Source of the DNA: Legionella quateirensis
GTDB taxonomy: Bacteria; Pseudomonadota; Gammaproteobacteria; Legionellales; Legionellaceae
Assembly: GCF_001467955.1 (NCBI RefSeq)
Contig: NZ_LNYR01000048.1
Coordinates: forward strand, 113,036-177,035
DNA length: 64,000 nt
Direction: 5' to 3'
The notes under the pieces were generated by a model. The model did not search any database and was not told the DNA's origin. It saw nothing but the letters and a program-made list of their open reading frames with translations. Within the stretch, counting starts at the first letter, position 1; each line of letters begins with the position of its first letter. The translations under genes were made by a program, and so were the position numbers. Positions 1-8,768 of the stretch are shown piece by piece.

Positions 1-1
1 A

Positions 2-586
2 TTTTTTATCGCTGAAAAAGAAGGAGCAGATCCCGTATGGTGGTTTGGTGGCGGATTTGATTTGACTCCATATTACGGTTTTGTCGAAGATTGTAAACAC
101 TGGCATCAAACGGCATATGAAGCCTGCCAACCTTTTGGCTCGTCAATCTATCCTGAATTTAAAAAATGGTGTGATGATTATTTCTTTATCAAACACCGAA
201 ATGAAGCACGTGGGATTGGGGGTTTATTTTTTGACGATTATAATAAAATCAGTTTTGAACACAGTTTTGCTTTGATGCAAAGTATAGGAAATCATTTTAT
301 TCCGGCCTACGCACCAATAGTTTCACGTCGAATGGAACATCCTTATGGACCTGCAGAAAAAGCATTTCAAAATTACAGGCGCGGTCGTTATGTCGAGTTT
401 AATTTAATCTATGATCGAGGTACTTTATTTGGCTTACAATCGGGAGGCAGAACGGAATCCATATTAGTGTCTCTCCCACCCGAAGTACATTGGAACTATA
501 ATTGGCATCCCGAAGAAGGCAGTATGGAAATGAAATTATATACCGATTTCCTTCCTGCAAAGGATTGGATTAATGCTGTTAATTAG
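2..586 (+). CDS. hemF: Oxygen-dependent coproporphyrinogen III oxidase, C-terminal part (5' end outside window)
   Basis: HemF converts coproporphyrinogen III to protoporphyrinogen IX by aerobic oxidative decarboxylation in cytoplasmic heme synthesis. The reading frame is open from base 2 and gives about 194 residues of a protein that is normally about 300 long. Visible family signatures are [14 protein letters not shown] at the cut end, [15 protein letters not shown] in the middle, and [21 protein letters not shown] followed by [12 protein letters not shown] near the C-terminus. The gene ends in TAG, about 100 bases before a convergent permease gene. It looks intact apart from the window edge. 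Confidence 0.95.
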   Translation, partial: FFIAEKEGADPVWWFGGGFDLTPYYGFVEDCKHWHQTAYEACQPFGSSIYPEFKKWCDDYFFIKHRNEARGIGGLFFDDYNKISFEHSFALMQSIGNHFIPAYAPIVSRRMEHPYGPAEKAFQNYRRGRYVEFNLIYDRGTLFGLQSGGRTESILVSLPPEVHWNYNWHPEEGSMEMKLYTDFLPAKDWINAVN

Positions 587-686
587 AGATCCAGAATTCA
601 ATGGGCTATATAATTTATAATGTGAATTATGGCCTGTTGCCATCTCATCACATCAGTACTATCAAATCGCTACATAACGCATGATT

Positions 687-2000
687 TCAATCCAACCCAA
701 CATCACTTTTTTTCTGGTTCCTCAAACAGAACCATAATCCCAACGCAGCTACACTATTCATGAGACTAAGCAATAGAAACACTTGAGGAATAGCCACTTT
801 AAAATGCAATAAGACCATAACCAAAAAGGTTCCAAACACCATAAACAAAGCATTATAAATATTATTTGCTGCAATAGTTCGTGCCCGTGCGTCAGGATGA
901 CTGGCTACCTGTAAATAGGTATATAAAGGTACCACAAATAACCCGGCACTAAATGCCAGCATAAATAGATCAAAAGCAATTCGCCAATGATTAAAATGAG
1001 TAAAAAAGACGAGCAAGGTCGTCAGATGATCCGATACCTGAATCTCTGTCGGGGATGCCCAATACAGATCAAAAGTAAAGCAGGTTAATGCCAACATAGC
1101 TACAGGGACTACAGTAAGAGAAACACTTCCTCGTAGAAACAGATTAATCATTAAAGATCCTGAAGCGATACCAATAGAAAATAATGCTAAAAATACTGCG
1201 AAAACATTGGTATTAGCCCCCAAAACATAATGGGAGTAATCTGGTAGTTTGGTAAGTAATACGGCACCAATTAACCAGAACCATGAGATAGTCAAAGTAG
1301 ATAAGAACACTCCTTTTTCCTTTTTAGCCTGTTTTAGCATGGCTACTGTCGAACGCCAGATATGTAAATCCAACACTAGAGCAGGAAGTGATGATGGCGC
1401 GCTTGGAATAAACATACTGGATGTTAACCCTGTAAAGGCCGCACACAAGGTCATAACGATAGCTACATAAGGGGCTCCATGCTCCGAGCCTATCGCTAAA
1501 GTCCCCAATGTGGTACCTAATAGAATGGCCATAAATGTACTGGCCTCAATTAAACCTGTAGCGCACATTAAATCCTGTTTCGGCAGGTGATCAGGCAAAA
1601 TAGCATATTTTATCGGCCCGAAAAATGAAGAGTGAATTCCCAGTCCTAAAAGAGTAAACATCATAAAAAAAATACTCTGTCGGTACAAAGCAAAACCGCC
1701 CAATATCATCAGGATGACTTCAAATACCTTTACTAATCGCGTTAAAATTGCTTTATCTAACTTATCAGCTAACTGACCAGAGGTTGCAGAAAAAATAAAA
1801 AAGGGAGTGATATATAATGTACCCGCCAATGCCTGATAATATTCGGACTGGGACTGGTTACGGCTTATATGATAGCTAATCATGGTTAACATTGCCAATT
1901 TATAAGCATTATCATTAAAAGCACCGAAAAACTGAGTAAGAAAAAGCGGTAAAAATTTTCTCTGCTTTAAAAGATAAATATACCCTGCTCCCACGATCAC
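687..2000 (-). CDS. MFS permease, LplT-like (lysophospholipid transporter family)
   Basis: This 437-residue protein has about 12 hydrophobic segments. Its N-terminal motif FLTQFFGAFNDNAYKLAML is typical of LplT-type MFS permeases, which flip lysophospholipids across the inner membrane for re-acylation. A second MFS signature, SGQLADKLDK, follows transmembrane segment 2. No acyltransferase or acyl-ACP synthetase domain is fused or adjacent, so the substrate is inferred from the family only. The start is uncertain: there is no ATG near the N-terminus. The frame opens with GTG at 2000, with another GTG two codons later and no good ribosome binding site. It is convergent with hemF. Confidence 0.8.
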   Translation of the reverse strand: MIVGAGYIYLLKQRKFLPLFLTQFFGAFNDNAYKLAMLTMISYHISRNQSQSEYYQALAGTLYITPFFIFSATSGQLADKLDKAILTRLVKVFEVILMILGGFALYRQSIFFMMFTLLGLGIHSSFFGPIKYAILPDHLPKQDLMCATGLIEASTFMAILLGTTLGTLAIGSEHGAPYVAIVMTLCAAFTGLTSSMFIPSAPSSLPALVLDLHIWRSTVAMLKQAKKEKGVFLSTLTISWFWLIGAVLLTKLPDYSHYVLGANTNVFAVFLALFSIGIASGSLMINLFLRGSVSLTVVPVAMLALTCFTFDLYWASPTEIQVSDHLTTLLVFFTHFNHWRIAFDLFMLAFSAGLFVVPLYTYLQVASHPDARARTIAANNIYNALFMVFGTFLVMVLLHFKVAIPQVFLLLSLMNSVAALGLWFCLRNQKKSDVGLD

Positions 2001-2096
2001 CCCATCACTGCTATTTTAAATAGAATATCAGCAAGGATATTGGTGTCCCGATAGAAAGTAAATGAAAAAACTCAATTACCTGATTAAATAGGGTTT

Positions 2097-2236
2097 GTTG
2101 GCAAAATGCTAAATGTTTCATTTCAAACGTTATCCAGATCTCCCTGTAAAGGCCTTCTCCCTCAGCCCTGAGGGAGAAGGACGTTCCAGGGAGATCTCGA
2201 TAACACTTGAAGTGAAACATTTAGCATCTTTTCAAC
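2097..2236. repeat. 140-bp palindromic MITE-like element
   Basis: The stretch reads almost the same on both strands around a centre at 2166/2167. Outer arms begin GTTG...AAATG/GATG, share GCTAAATGTTTCA, then AGATCTCCCTG, and meet at CCTTCTCCCTCAG-CC-CTGAGGGAGAAGG. The two halves differ at only a few positions. It codes for nothing convincing, although a 69-codon frame crosses the minus strand. It lies alone in a 430-bp gap, and I see no other feature in 2237-2429. Confidence 0.75.
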
Positions 2237-2429
2237 AATAAATTAAGGCTAGTTGGAAGAGCGGGATAACGTATAAATAATGAGGGGATTTAAATAGTCG
2301 ATATAATTGAATAAACAGACCTCTGTTACGAAAAGATCCTGCGTCGCTCCTAAGCCCTGATCCATTCAAAATAGTGCACTCAATCCGCTAAACGTCCTTG
2401 TTTTCTGCGTATGAAATACAACCGAGGAT

Positions 2430-4364
2430 TTAATTTAATGTAGGCACAGACAAGTACTGATTACGAAACCGATCACGCAAATGAGAAGGTTCCTCAGCTT
2501 GTTCCGAACCTAAATTCAAGCGCTCCAATACCTGGGCTGATAAAGGGGCAATACTTCCCTCAAGAGCTTTCAAGGCAAAGCTTCTTTCAGATGAAGGAAC
2601 CAACACTGCAATTTGATTTATCGCTTTAACAATGCAATTGGCAATTTCATGTGCTTTATGTTGTTCAACACACAGTTCCAAATCCTCGCCTTCATGCAAC
2701 AAAGTTTGCCAAGGTCTTTTATTAAAAAATCCTGGTGTACCTCCGAAGCGACGCTGTATGTCATTCTGCTCCATTTCTTTATCATAATAATCCAATCGCA
2801 CCGAAAAAGTTTCATGGTCGACACGCAGATTCCAGTCCGAATTGTAGTGGCGTACATACATTTCATTAAACAAATTAACAAACGTATTTAAGACTTCATT
2901 GTCCCTAAATGCCAAACCAAGCTCCACGCGCATCCCACTTCTTTTTTGATTGACGTTCCAATGAACACCAACAATACCGTCTGATTGCAATAAAGATTCA
3001 TGTTGAGGCATTGCTCCTGGCAAGGTATAAGTACTGCCCATAATAGAAAAACCATGCGAAAAATTTCCAAAATCTGATTTTTTAGGCACTACCGAGCAGA
3101 CACCAAAACGTTGCTCTATCTTCTGGAATAGTTCATCCAGAGGTTTCTCACATACTGACGCATCCTTGGAACGTTTAATATGAAGATGATAATCATAACA
3201 AACCGCCCCAGGATTAACTGCGGAATTTATAGTCGTACGCCGAATAACAGCATCTAAACCTAATTCGTCTTTAAAAAATTCAACCAGTGCTTTTCGGTTT
3301 GCGGAAAAACCTAAGGGACTTTGATCGATATCCCCTTTAATTTCGGAAAAGATTATTTCGGCCTCTCCTTCTGGCCGTAATAATAATCCTAAATATACAG
3401 CAGCCTGAAAAGGATGTTTGTCATAGGTAACGGCCCCATACGTTTCGATAACACGAGTTACTCTTCCTCTAAGGATATCAAATAACCATCTCGCATGTTC
3501 CCCATTAGGAACCGGGCTAAAACAACACACATCAATTTGTTTTTTATTGTGTTCAGGTAAATCCTGCAGACTGAATCCTATAGTAAAATTATTTTCCTTT
3601 TTATAACTGGCTAATGCATGACCATCACCCATTCCGGAATCAACAATTATAGCAAACTCATTATTTTGCTCTAAGTGAGCTGTAAGCAATCGTTGATTTC
3701 GGGCACGAGATAATTTAGCGAAGTGTAAACGATTATAATCCAGCCAATCCCTGCTATGTGGATAATCGATCACAGGCCAAGGCAAACCGTCATCAGCATA
3801 TATCGTGTTCTGCACTTGTGTTCTTACACTCTCAATATCCGCTAATTTTTGGGAGTCAACGTTACATGGAACAGCAGAATGTTCCCTTGATGGCATACGA
3901 TCATCCTCATTATCCCCGTAATTTGATGCCAAATTACTTAAGATATTCAATAACTCATTCATGTAATGCTGAAACTGAATCCGAACTATCTCAGGTTGCT
4001 CTAACCAATTGAACCTCTCCAATATTGAGATCAAATGATCAATTCGTCGCAAATACTGTTGTTCAATTATTCTTATTTGCTGTTCAGTTAATCCATTGAT
4101 CCGAATACTTGCTTCATCATCCGCGATAACGCTGATTTGATCCGACAACAATCCTTTAATATCACTGACAAAATCATTTAAATTTAAAATAGCCTGTTTG
4201 ACCTCATGTCCATCAGGTAAGTGACGCATCATCTTATTAGTAATGGAAAAATGAGGAAGATTTTGTGGCGATAAATCTGAACCAATCCAGGTATAAGACC
4301 CTTGAGCCTGATGTATTGAATTGGCGGCGTTCTGCTTTAACTCATTTAGTAACTTGGAAAACAT
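2430..4364 (-). CDS. Orphan protein of about 644 residues, effector candidate
   Basis: I do not recognise a family. The first 170 residues are helix-rich and polar. The central part contains VDSGMGDGHALASYKK and HARWLFDILRGRVTRVIETYGAV, and the C-terminal half has RRFGGTPGFFNKRPWQTLL. There is no signal peptide and no membrane segment, so it is probably a soluble globular protein. Near the C-terminus is a short acidic cluster (SEQAEEP), a pattern common in Dot/Icm substrates but weak on its own. ATG at 4364 is preferred over the upstream ATG at 4379 because GGGTAAT precedes it, although neither site is strong. It is divergent from the LuxR-type gene across about 170 bp. Confidence 0.7.
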   Translation of the reverse strand: MFSKLLNELKQNAANSIHQAQGSYTWIGSDLSPQNLPHFSITNKMMRHLPDGHEVKQAILNLNDFVSDIKGLLSDQISVIADDEASIRINGLTEQQIRIIEQQYLRRIDHLISILERFNWLEQPEIVRIQFQHYMNELLNILSNLASNYGDNEDDRMPSREHSAVPCNVDSQKLADIESVRTQVQNTIYADDGLPWPVIDYPHSRDWLDYNRLHFAKLSRARNQRLLTAHLEQNNEFAIIVDSGMGDGHALASYKKENNFTIGFSLQDLPEHNKKQIDVCCFSPVPNGEHARWLFDILRGRVTRVIETYGAVTYDKHPFQAAVYLGLLLRPEGEAEIIFSEIKGDIDQSPLGFSANRKALVEFFKDELGLDAVIRRTTINSAVNPGAVCYDYHLHIKRSKDASVCEKPLDELFQKIEQRFGVCSVVPKKSDFGNFSHGFSIMGSTYTLPGAMPQHESLLQSDGIVGVHWNVNQKRSGMRVELGLAFRDNEVLNTFVNLFNEMYVRHYNSDWNLRVDHETFSVRLDYYDKEMEQNDIQRRFGGTPGFFNKRPWQTLLHEGEDLELCVEQHKAHEIANCIVKAINQIAVLVPSSERSFALKALEGSIAPLSAQVLERLNLGSEQAEEPSHLRDRFRNQYLSVPTLN

Positions 4365-4451
4365 AGTTATTACCCACATCGAATGATTAAAAAGAGAGCA
4401 CTATAAGCTATTTGCGAACAAAATGGTATGACGAAAAACGGACAGTCAAAA

Positions 4452-4465
4452 ATTGACATGTCAAT
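4452..4465. promoter_or_regulatory. Perfect 14-bp palindrome, candidate operator
   Basis: ATTGACATGTCAAT is a perfect inverted repeat in the divergent gap between the orphan gene ending at 4364 and the LuxR-type gene starting at 4533. It could be the binding site of that regulator (LuxR-type sites are often palindromic) or part of a promoter, because TTGACA is also a good -35 hexamer. Function is inferred from position only. Confidence 0.4.
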
Positions 4466-4532
4466 AAAAAGCGATTGTCCTCCAATAAAAATCATGTTAA
4501 ACTGTGCTAATATTAATCATATTGAGATATAA

Positions 4533-5360
4533 ATGACTGATAAGACCGTTTTTATAGCACATCCTTGTTTAAAGCATCATGAAATGATTAAGGATATATG
4601 TCGACCGCTACAAGGTCTTGGGGTACATTTTTTCGGATATACCGCCGTTGATTCAATGAATAATGGATATTGCCTTGGCTCCAGAGCAAATTATGCAGAA
4701 GAATACCTTCGTAAAAAACATGTAAAAAATGATTTAAATTATAGAGATGAGAAACCTAAAAGTAAAAATGACTATGATTTTTGGGACTTTCAAGAACTGG
4801 ATGCAAACAAAAAAGACCTGTACCAGATGGCTGCAGAGTTTGATCAAGGACATACGTTAAGCATTACCAAACACGAAATGGACATGACCCACAGTTTTCA
4901 CTTTAGTGGTCATCTGGCAGATGAAGGTTTTAACCAACGTTTACTTGAAAAAATGGACACCTTACATGCCTTCATGGATTTATTTAACCACCAATTAAAA
5001 AACATCCCTGAACTCAATGAAATCTATAATCATCCTGAGCTTATAGACAACCCGGTTACTTCAGAGAATAGAACCATCACATTAATTGATGCCGATCCAC
5101 GCAGTTTCACTATTGATAACAAAGCGCGTCATACCATTAACTTTAAATCTGAATCTAAATATCTATTAACAGCTAATGAAAGAAACTGCTTAAAGTGGTT
5201 AATCAAAGGGAAATCAGCTGAAATGATAGCTGAGATTAATCACATTTCTAAAAAAACAGTTGAGCGATACATCGCGTCATTAAAAGAAAAGTTTCAGTGC
5301 TATACCCTGTTCCAATTAGGCCAGAGAGTAGTTGAGTATGGGATAGCAGAGCTTTTATAA
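4533..5360 (+). CDS. LuxR-family transcriptional regulator
   Basis: This 275-residue protein has a C-terminal LuxR/GerE helix-turn-helix at about residues 208-270. It runs from LTANERNCLKWLIKGKS through EINHISKKTVERYIASLKEKF. The N-terminal 200 residues resemble no input domain that I can name; they are polar, with no phosphoacceptor pattern, so this is not an ordinary two-component regulator. Legionella carries several LuxR-type proteins of this architecture (the LpnR group), and this could be a relative. GAGAT lies five bases upstream of the ATG. The palindrome at 4452-4465 may be its operator. Confidence 0.85.
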   Translation: MTDKTVFIAHPCLKHHEMIKDICRPLQGLGVHFFGYTAVDSMNNGYCLGSRANYAEEYLRKKHVKNDLNYRDEKPKSKNDYDFWDFQELDANKKDLYQMAAEFDQGHTLSITKHEMDMTHSFHFSGHLADEGFNQRLLEKMDTLHAFMDLFNHQLKNIPELNEIYNHPELIDNPVTSENRTITLIDADPRSFTIDNKARHTINFKSESKYLLTANERNCLKWLIKGKSAEMIAEINHISKKTVERYIASLKEKFQCYTLFQLGQRVVEYGIAELL

Positions 5361-5417
5361 TCAGCGTACCAGTGAGTTAGGGATTTGCACAGTTCCACTA
5401 TCATCCGTTTAATTCAC

Positions 5418-6374
5418 TCAGGCTGACTCATCCAGCAAATGCGCTATTTTTGTTGTTTCACCCTGATAAAACAGGGTATCAACGGGACATAATACAAATT
5501 GTTGGGGTAATAATTCCTTTTTAATTGGCTTAAATCCATTCTTTTCATAAAACCTTTGCGCTGCTTGCAATTGATCTACCGTGCCAAGAAATAATTGTTT
5601 GAAACCGTGTTTTAAAGCGTTCTTAATCAACGTCCTTAGTAATAATGACGCAATTCCCAAACCGCGATATTCAGGCGTAAGAAAAAATTTTTTCAGCTCA
5701 CCTTGTGAATCATTTAATTTCTTTAGACCGATGCTCCCAATAATCACTCCTTGAGCATCAACTGCATACCAAAAATTACAGGAATTATGAAAATAGTATT
5801 CTTCTTCTGCCTTAAGAATGGATGCATTGATTTCTGGTGTTATATTGATATTAAATTCATCAACCTGAATTCTCTCAATCATATGAATTATTTGTTTACG
5901 TAACGTTCTTGAAGTTGAAAGTCTTAATATTTTAATCTGATCACGAACGATACGACTTTGCTCCAATGCCCAGGCATATTTACCAATGGCTCCGATTACC
6001 TGCTCTTGATCTTCCTGAGTCAAAAAATGAAAGGCCCGCTTAATTTTGGTATTTGAATATTCATCAATATACTGTATTTTTTCTTTACCCTTTTCGGTGA
6101 TTCTAAGAAAACGTTCCCGCTTGTCTATCCCTTCGGTTACTGAGATTAAACCATCTTTAATCAGCGATGCGACAATACGTGATAATGTGGGCAAGGAAAT
6201 TAATAATAATTGACTCAATTTGGCACTGGTCACATCAGGTTCTTTATTGATTTCGATTAAAGCATGCCAGTATGAAGGTTGTTCTTTGGCATCCACCTTA
6301 TTTAATTGCAACATTCCTAACTCTCGAATCAATTTTCTGGAATGATGTCTTAATAAATCAATTGAATCGTTCAT
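5418..6374 (-). CDS. MarR-type regulator fused to GNAT acetyltransferase
   Basis: The protein has 318 residues and two domains. Residues 1-145 form a MarR winged helix, with LSQLLLISLPTLSRIVASLIKDG as the recognition region and VTEGIDKRERFLRITEKGK as the wing. Residues 165-310 form a GNAT domain; the acetyl-CoA loop is seen in FLTPEYRGLGIASLLLRTLIKNA, and the C-terminal FYEKNGFKPI is typical. MarR-GNAT fusions are known; the acetyl-acceptor is not predictable here. It is divergent from a LysE-type exporter, which is a likely regulatory target. The upstream gap is very AT-rich and contains an inverted repeat. Confidence 0.88.
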   Translation of the reverse strand: MNDSIDLLRHHSRKLIRELGMLQLNKVDAKEQPSYWHALIEINKEPDVTSAKLSQLLLISLPTLSRIVASLIKDGLISVTEGIDKRERFLRITEKGKEKIQYIDEYSNTKIKRAFHFLTQEDQEQVIGAIGKYAWALEQSRIVRDQIKILRLSTSRTLRKQIIHMIERIQVDEFNINITPEINASILKAEEEYYFHNSCNFWYAVDAQGVIIGSIGLKKLNDSQGELKKFFLTPEYRGLGIASLLLRTLIKNALKHGFKQLFLGTVDQLQAAQRFYEKNGFKPIKKELLPQQFVLCPVDTLFYQGETTKIAHLLDESA

Positions 6375-6411
6375 TTGCAGAACCTTAGTAACAATTATAA
6401 ATATAATTTCA

Positions 6412-6435
6412 ATTTTAATGTATTTTACTTAAAAT
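6412..6435. promoter_or_regulatory. Inverted repeat ATTTTAA-N10-TTAAAAT, candidate MarR operator
   Basis: The two 7-bp arms at 6412-6418 and 6429-6435 lie just upstream of the MarR-GNAT start, in the shared gap with the divergent exporter gene. Spacing and symmetry fit a dimeric MarR-type protein. The surrounding DNA is extremely AT-rich, so chance occurrence is possible. Confidence 0.35.
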
Positions 6436-6620
6436 AGCACAACATTAAACATATTTTAATCATAAATTTGGTCTTTTATGTTGCATAAAAAGCATAAATT
6501 AGTTAAAATAGTTTCATATTTTATGTATTTTTATAATAATGCTATTCATTTACCAGGATATAAATAAAAAATCCGTTTTGCGTTTACTGAAACGTATTAC
6601 TTAATCTGTATGGAGTTTCT

Positions 6621-7262
6621 ATGGATCATCTAAATCAATTATCAGCCCTTCTGCCTCTTATTGCATTAGTGTTTATCTCTTTAATAAGTCCAGGCCCTGA
6701 CTTTGCCATTACCGTAAAAAACAGCCTGGTTTATTCAAGACGCACCGGTTTATTAACCGCACTGGGTATCGCATTGGGAAGTTTAATCCACATCAGTTAT
6801 ACCCTCCTTGGCTTAGGTCTGTTAATAACAGAAATTCCTGTTTTAATGCGATGTATCCAATATATTGGCGCATCATACCTCTTATATATTGGTTATAAAA
6901 ATCTGATGTCCAAAGCCGCTGGAGAACGCATCGATGGATATGACAGCTCTGTAGATCTAAAACCTTTACACGCATTTTCAGTAGGCTTTATAACCAATTT
7001 AATTAATCCCAAAGCCATGTTATTTTTTATCAGTCTATTTTCCGTACTCATGCCCCGGGATATTTCAGACTCCAGTAAATTAGTTTTAGCCTTCGTACTT
7101 TTTTTAGAAACCTTGCTCTGGTTTTCATTTGTAGCATTCAGTCTTTCTGGAAAAACGACCCGAACAAAATTCCAGAAAGTCAGCCATTGGATTGAGCGAG
7201 TAACCGGATTCATTTTAATTGTACTTTCACTTAAATTATTTTTTAGTCAAATTACCGTTTAA
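6621..7262 (+). CDS. LysE/RhtB-family amino-acid exporter
   Basis: A 213-residue inner-membrane protein with about six hydrophobic segments. The family signature is the N-terminal LISPGPDFAITVKNSLVYSRRTGLLTALGIALG, followed by the characteristic GFITNLINPKAMLFFISLF in the middle. RhtB/LysE proteins export amino acids or their analogues; the substrate cannot be told from sequence. GGAG lies six bases before the ATG. It is divergent from the MarR-GNAT regulator, suggesting an exporter controlled by its neighbour. Confidence 0.9.
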   Translation: MDHLNQLSALLPLIALVFISLISPGPDFAITVKNSLVYSRRTGLLTALGIALGSLIHISYTLLGLGLLITEIPVLMRCIQYIGASYLLYIGYKNLMSKAAGERIDGYDSSVDLKPLHAFSVGFITNLINPKAMLFFISLFSVLMPRDISDSSKLVLAFVLFLETLLWFSFVAFSLSGKTTRTKFQKVSHWIERVTGFILIVLSLKLFFSQITV

Positions 7263-7353
7263 CACGATAAAAGGCCTAACCGCATATATAAGTTACTGCC
7301 AAACAGCATATCTAGTGTAAAGAACATGAGCCTGTACTTCCAAAATGAATACA

Positions 7354-7905
7354 TCAACACACTGTTCCGGGTTCGGATTGAATGGCATACAATACGTGTC
7401 GCGCTAATGGATGTGAAGGATCAAGATTAGGATGCAGAAAATCACCGTCGCTCACGTGCGTCATTCCTATTTTTTCCATCACCCTTCGTGATCTGAGGTT
7501 ATCAGGCACCGTAAACGCAACCACTTTTTTCAATTTTAAATGATTAAACGCAAACTCCAGCACTGCTTGAGCACCTTCAGTTGCGTATCCTTTGCCCCAA
7601 CAGGATGAGGCAAGACGCCATCCAATCTCAACACAAGGTGTAAAATGCGCCTCCCAGGAAGGATTGTTTAAACCAATAAAACCAATAAATGCTTGAGTTT
7701 CCTTTTCCTCTACAGCCCAGAGGGTAAATCCTTTATTAACAAGTTGTGATCTCATACGTGTTATAAAAGAGTGCACCATATCCATAGTCCACATACCAGG
7801 AAAGTACTCCATTACTTTAGGATCCTGATTCATCAAAAAGAAAGGAACACTGTCTTCATCGTTCCAGTCTCGTAAAATTAAACGAGAAGTTTCCAAACTG
7901 TTCAT
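7354..7905 (-). CDS. GNAT N-acetyltransferase, RimJ/RimL-like
   Basis: This 183-residue protein begins with the RimJ-type ETSRLILRDWNDED. It has the acetyl-CoA binding stretch EIGWRLASSCWGKGYATEGAQAVLEFAF and the C-terminal VVAFTVPDNLRSRRVMEKIGM. Members acetylate ribosomal proteins, antibiotics or small molecules; the target is unknown here. Its ATG overlaps the stop codon of the preceding PhzF-type gene by four bases (ATGA), so the two genes are translationally coupled and form a short operon. Confidence 0.9.
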   Translation of the reverse strand: MNSLETSRLILRDWNDEDSVPFFLMNQDPKVMEYFPGMWTMDMVHSFITRMRSQLVNKGFTLWAVEEKETQAFIGFIGLNNPSWEAHFTPCVEIGWRLASSCWGKGYATEGAQAVLEFAFNHLKLKKVVAFTVPDNLRSRRVMEKIGMTHVSDGDFLHPNLDPSHPLARHVLYAIQSEPGTVC

Positions 7906-8690
7906 GGCAAATAAATCCTTCCTTCCATATATAGGTGACAGTTACCATACAATAAAACGCGCTTATCCTTGATCTCGCAGTACAGTTCCCCTTGTCTACG
8001 GCCGCCTTGAAGAGCATGAATAACCGATTTATTTAACTCCTTACACCAATAAGGTGCGATGACGCAATGAGCTGAGCCAGTTACCGGGTCTTCTGGTACA
8101 TCACAACCGGGATAAAAGCATCGTGAATAGACATCAGTACCAGAGCCTGGAGCTGTTAAAATTAATCCCCTATAATCCAGCCTGGCGACAGCAGACAAAT
8201 CAGGAGTCGCTTCTTTGACATCCAATGCATCTTCATAAACGAACATCAAATCAAATTGACTTTGAAATACCCTATTGGGCATTTTTAAATTTAAATTGTG
8301 CATATCCGGAGTCCATGCGGTTTCATTTAATGGCAACTCCGGAAAATTCATGACCAAACCCTGATGTGATTTTTTAACAATCAATTCGCCACTTAAACTA
8401 TTAAATCGAATTTCCTGTTCTTTATATCCCATTTTTTCGAAAATAATATAAGCGCTGGCGAGCGTTGCATGACCACAAAGAGCAACTTCTTCATTGGGGG
8501 TCAACCATCGTATTCTGAATCCATTTCCTTCAGGCACAAAAAACGCGGTTTCAGATAAATTATTTTCCGCAGCTATAGCCTGCATTTCCGCATCAGTAAG
8601 CCACTCATTCAAGGGACATACTGCTGCAGGATTTCCCTTAAATAAACTTGATGCAAAAGCATCAACCTGATATATCGTCAAACTGTTCAT
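7902..8690 (-). CDS. PhzF-family isomerase/epimerase-like protein
   Basis: 262 residues from the preferred ATG at 8690, which is preceded by GGAGATAACT. An upstream in-frame ATG (8726) lacks a binding site. PhzF-family features include YQVDAFASSLFKGNPAAVCPL with the early NPAAVC motif, the catalytic-glutamate region NNLSETAFFV, and WLTPNEEVALCGHATLASAYII. The C-terminal GCDVPEDPVTGSAHCVIAPYW is the second conserved block. Outside phenazine clusters these proteins have mostly unknown substrates. It is co-transcribed with the GNAT gene and divergent from a MarR regulator. Confidence 0.92.
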   Translation of the reverse strand: MNSLTIYQVDAFASSLFKGNPAAVCPLNEWLTDAEMQAIAAENNLSETAFFVPEGNGFRIRWLTPNEEVALCGHATLASAYIIFEKMGYKEQEIRFNSLSGELIVKKSHQGLVMNFPELPLNETAWTPDMHNLNLKMPNRVFQSQFDLMFVYEDALDVKEATPDLSAVARLDYRGLILTAPGSGTDVYSRCFYPGCDVPEDPVTGSAHCVIAPYWCKELNKSVIHALQGGRRQGELYCEIKDKRVLLYGNCHLYMEGRIYLP

Positions 8691-8735
8691 AGTTATCTCC
8701 CAAAGAAACGTATACATAATATACATAGTTTGTTA

Positions 8736-8755
8736 TTATATAGCAAGCTATATAA
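8736..8755. promoter_or_regulatory. Palindromic operator candidate between phzF-like and marR-like genes
   Basis: TTATATAGC-AA-GCTATATAA is a perfect inverted repeat with 9-bp arms in the 78-bp gap between the divergent PhzF-type and MarR-type genes. A second, shorter repeat, GTATA-N5-TATAC, lies at 8710-8724. The arrangement fits autoregulation by the MarR protein together with control of the divergent operon. Confidence 0.55.
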
Positions 8756-8768
8756 ATTAAGGATGTTC

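Noticed and set aside
2011..2220. 69-codon open frame on the minus strand
   Set aside because: It lies across the 140-bp palindrome and has no ribosome binding site; its sequence is the repeat itself.
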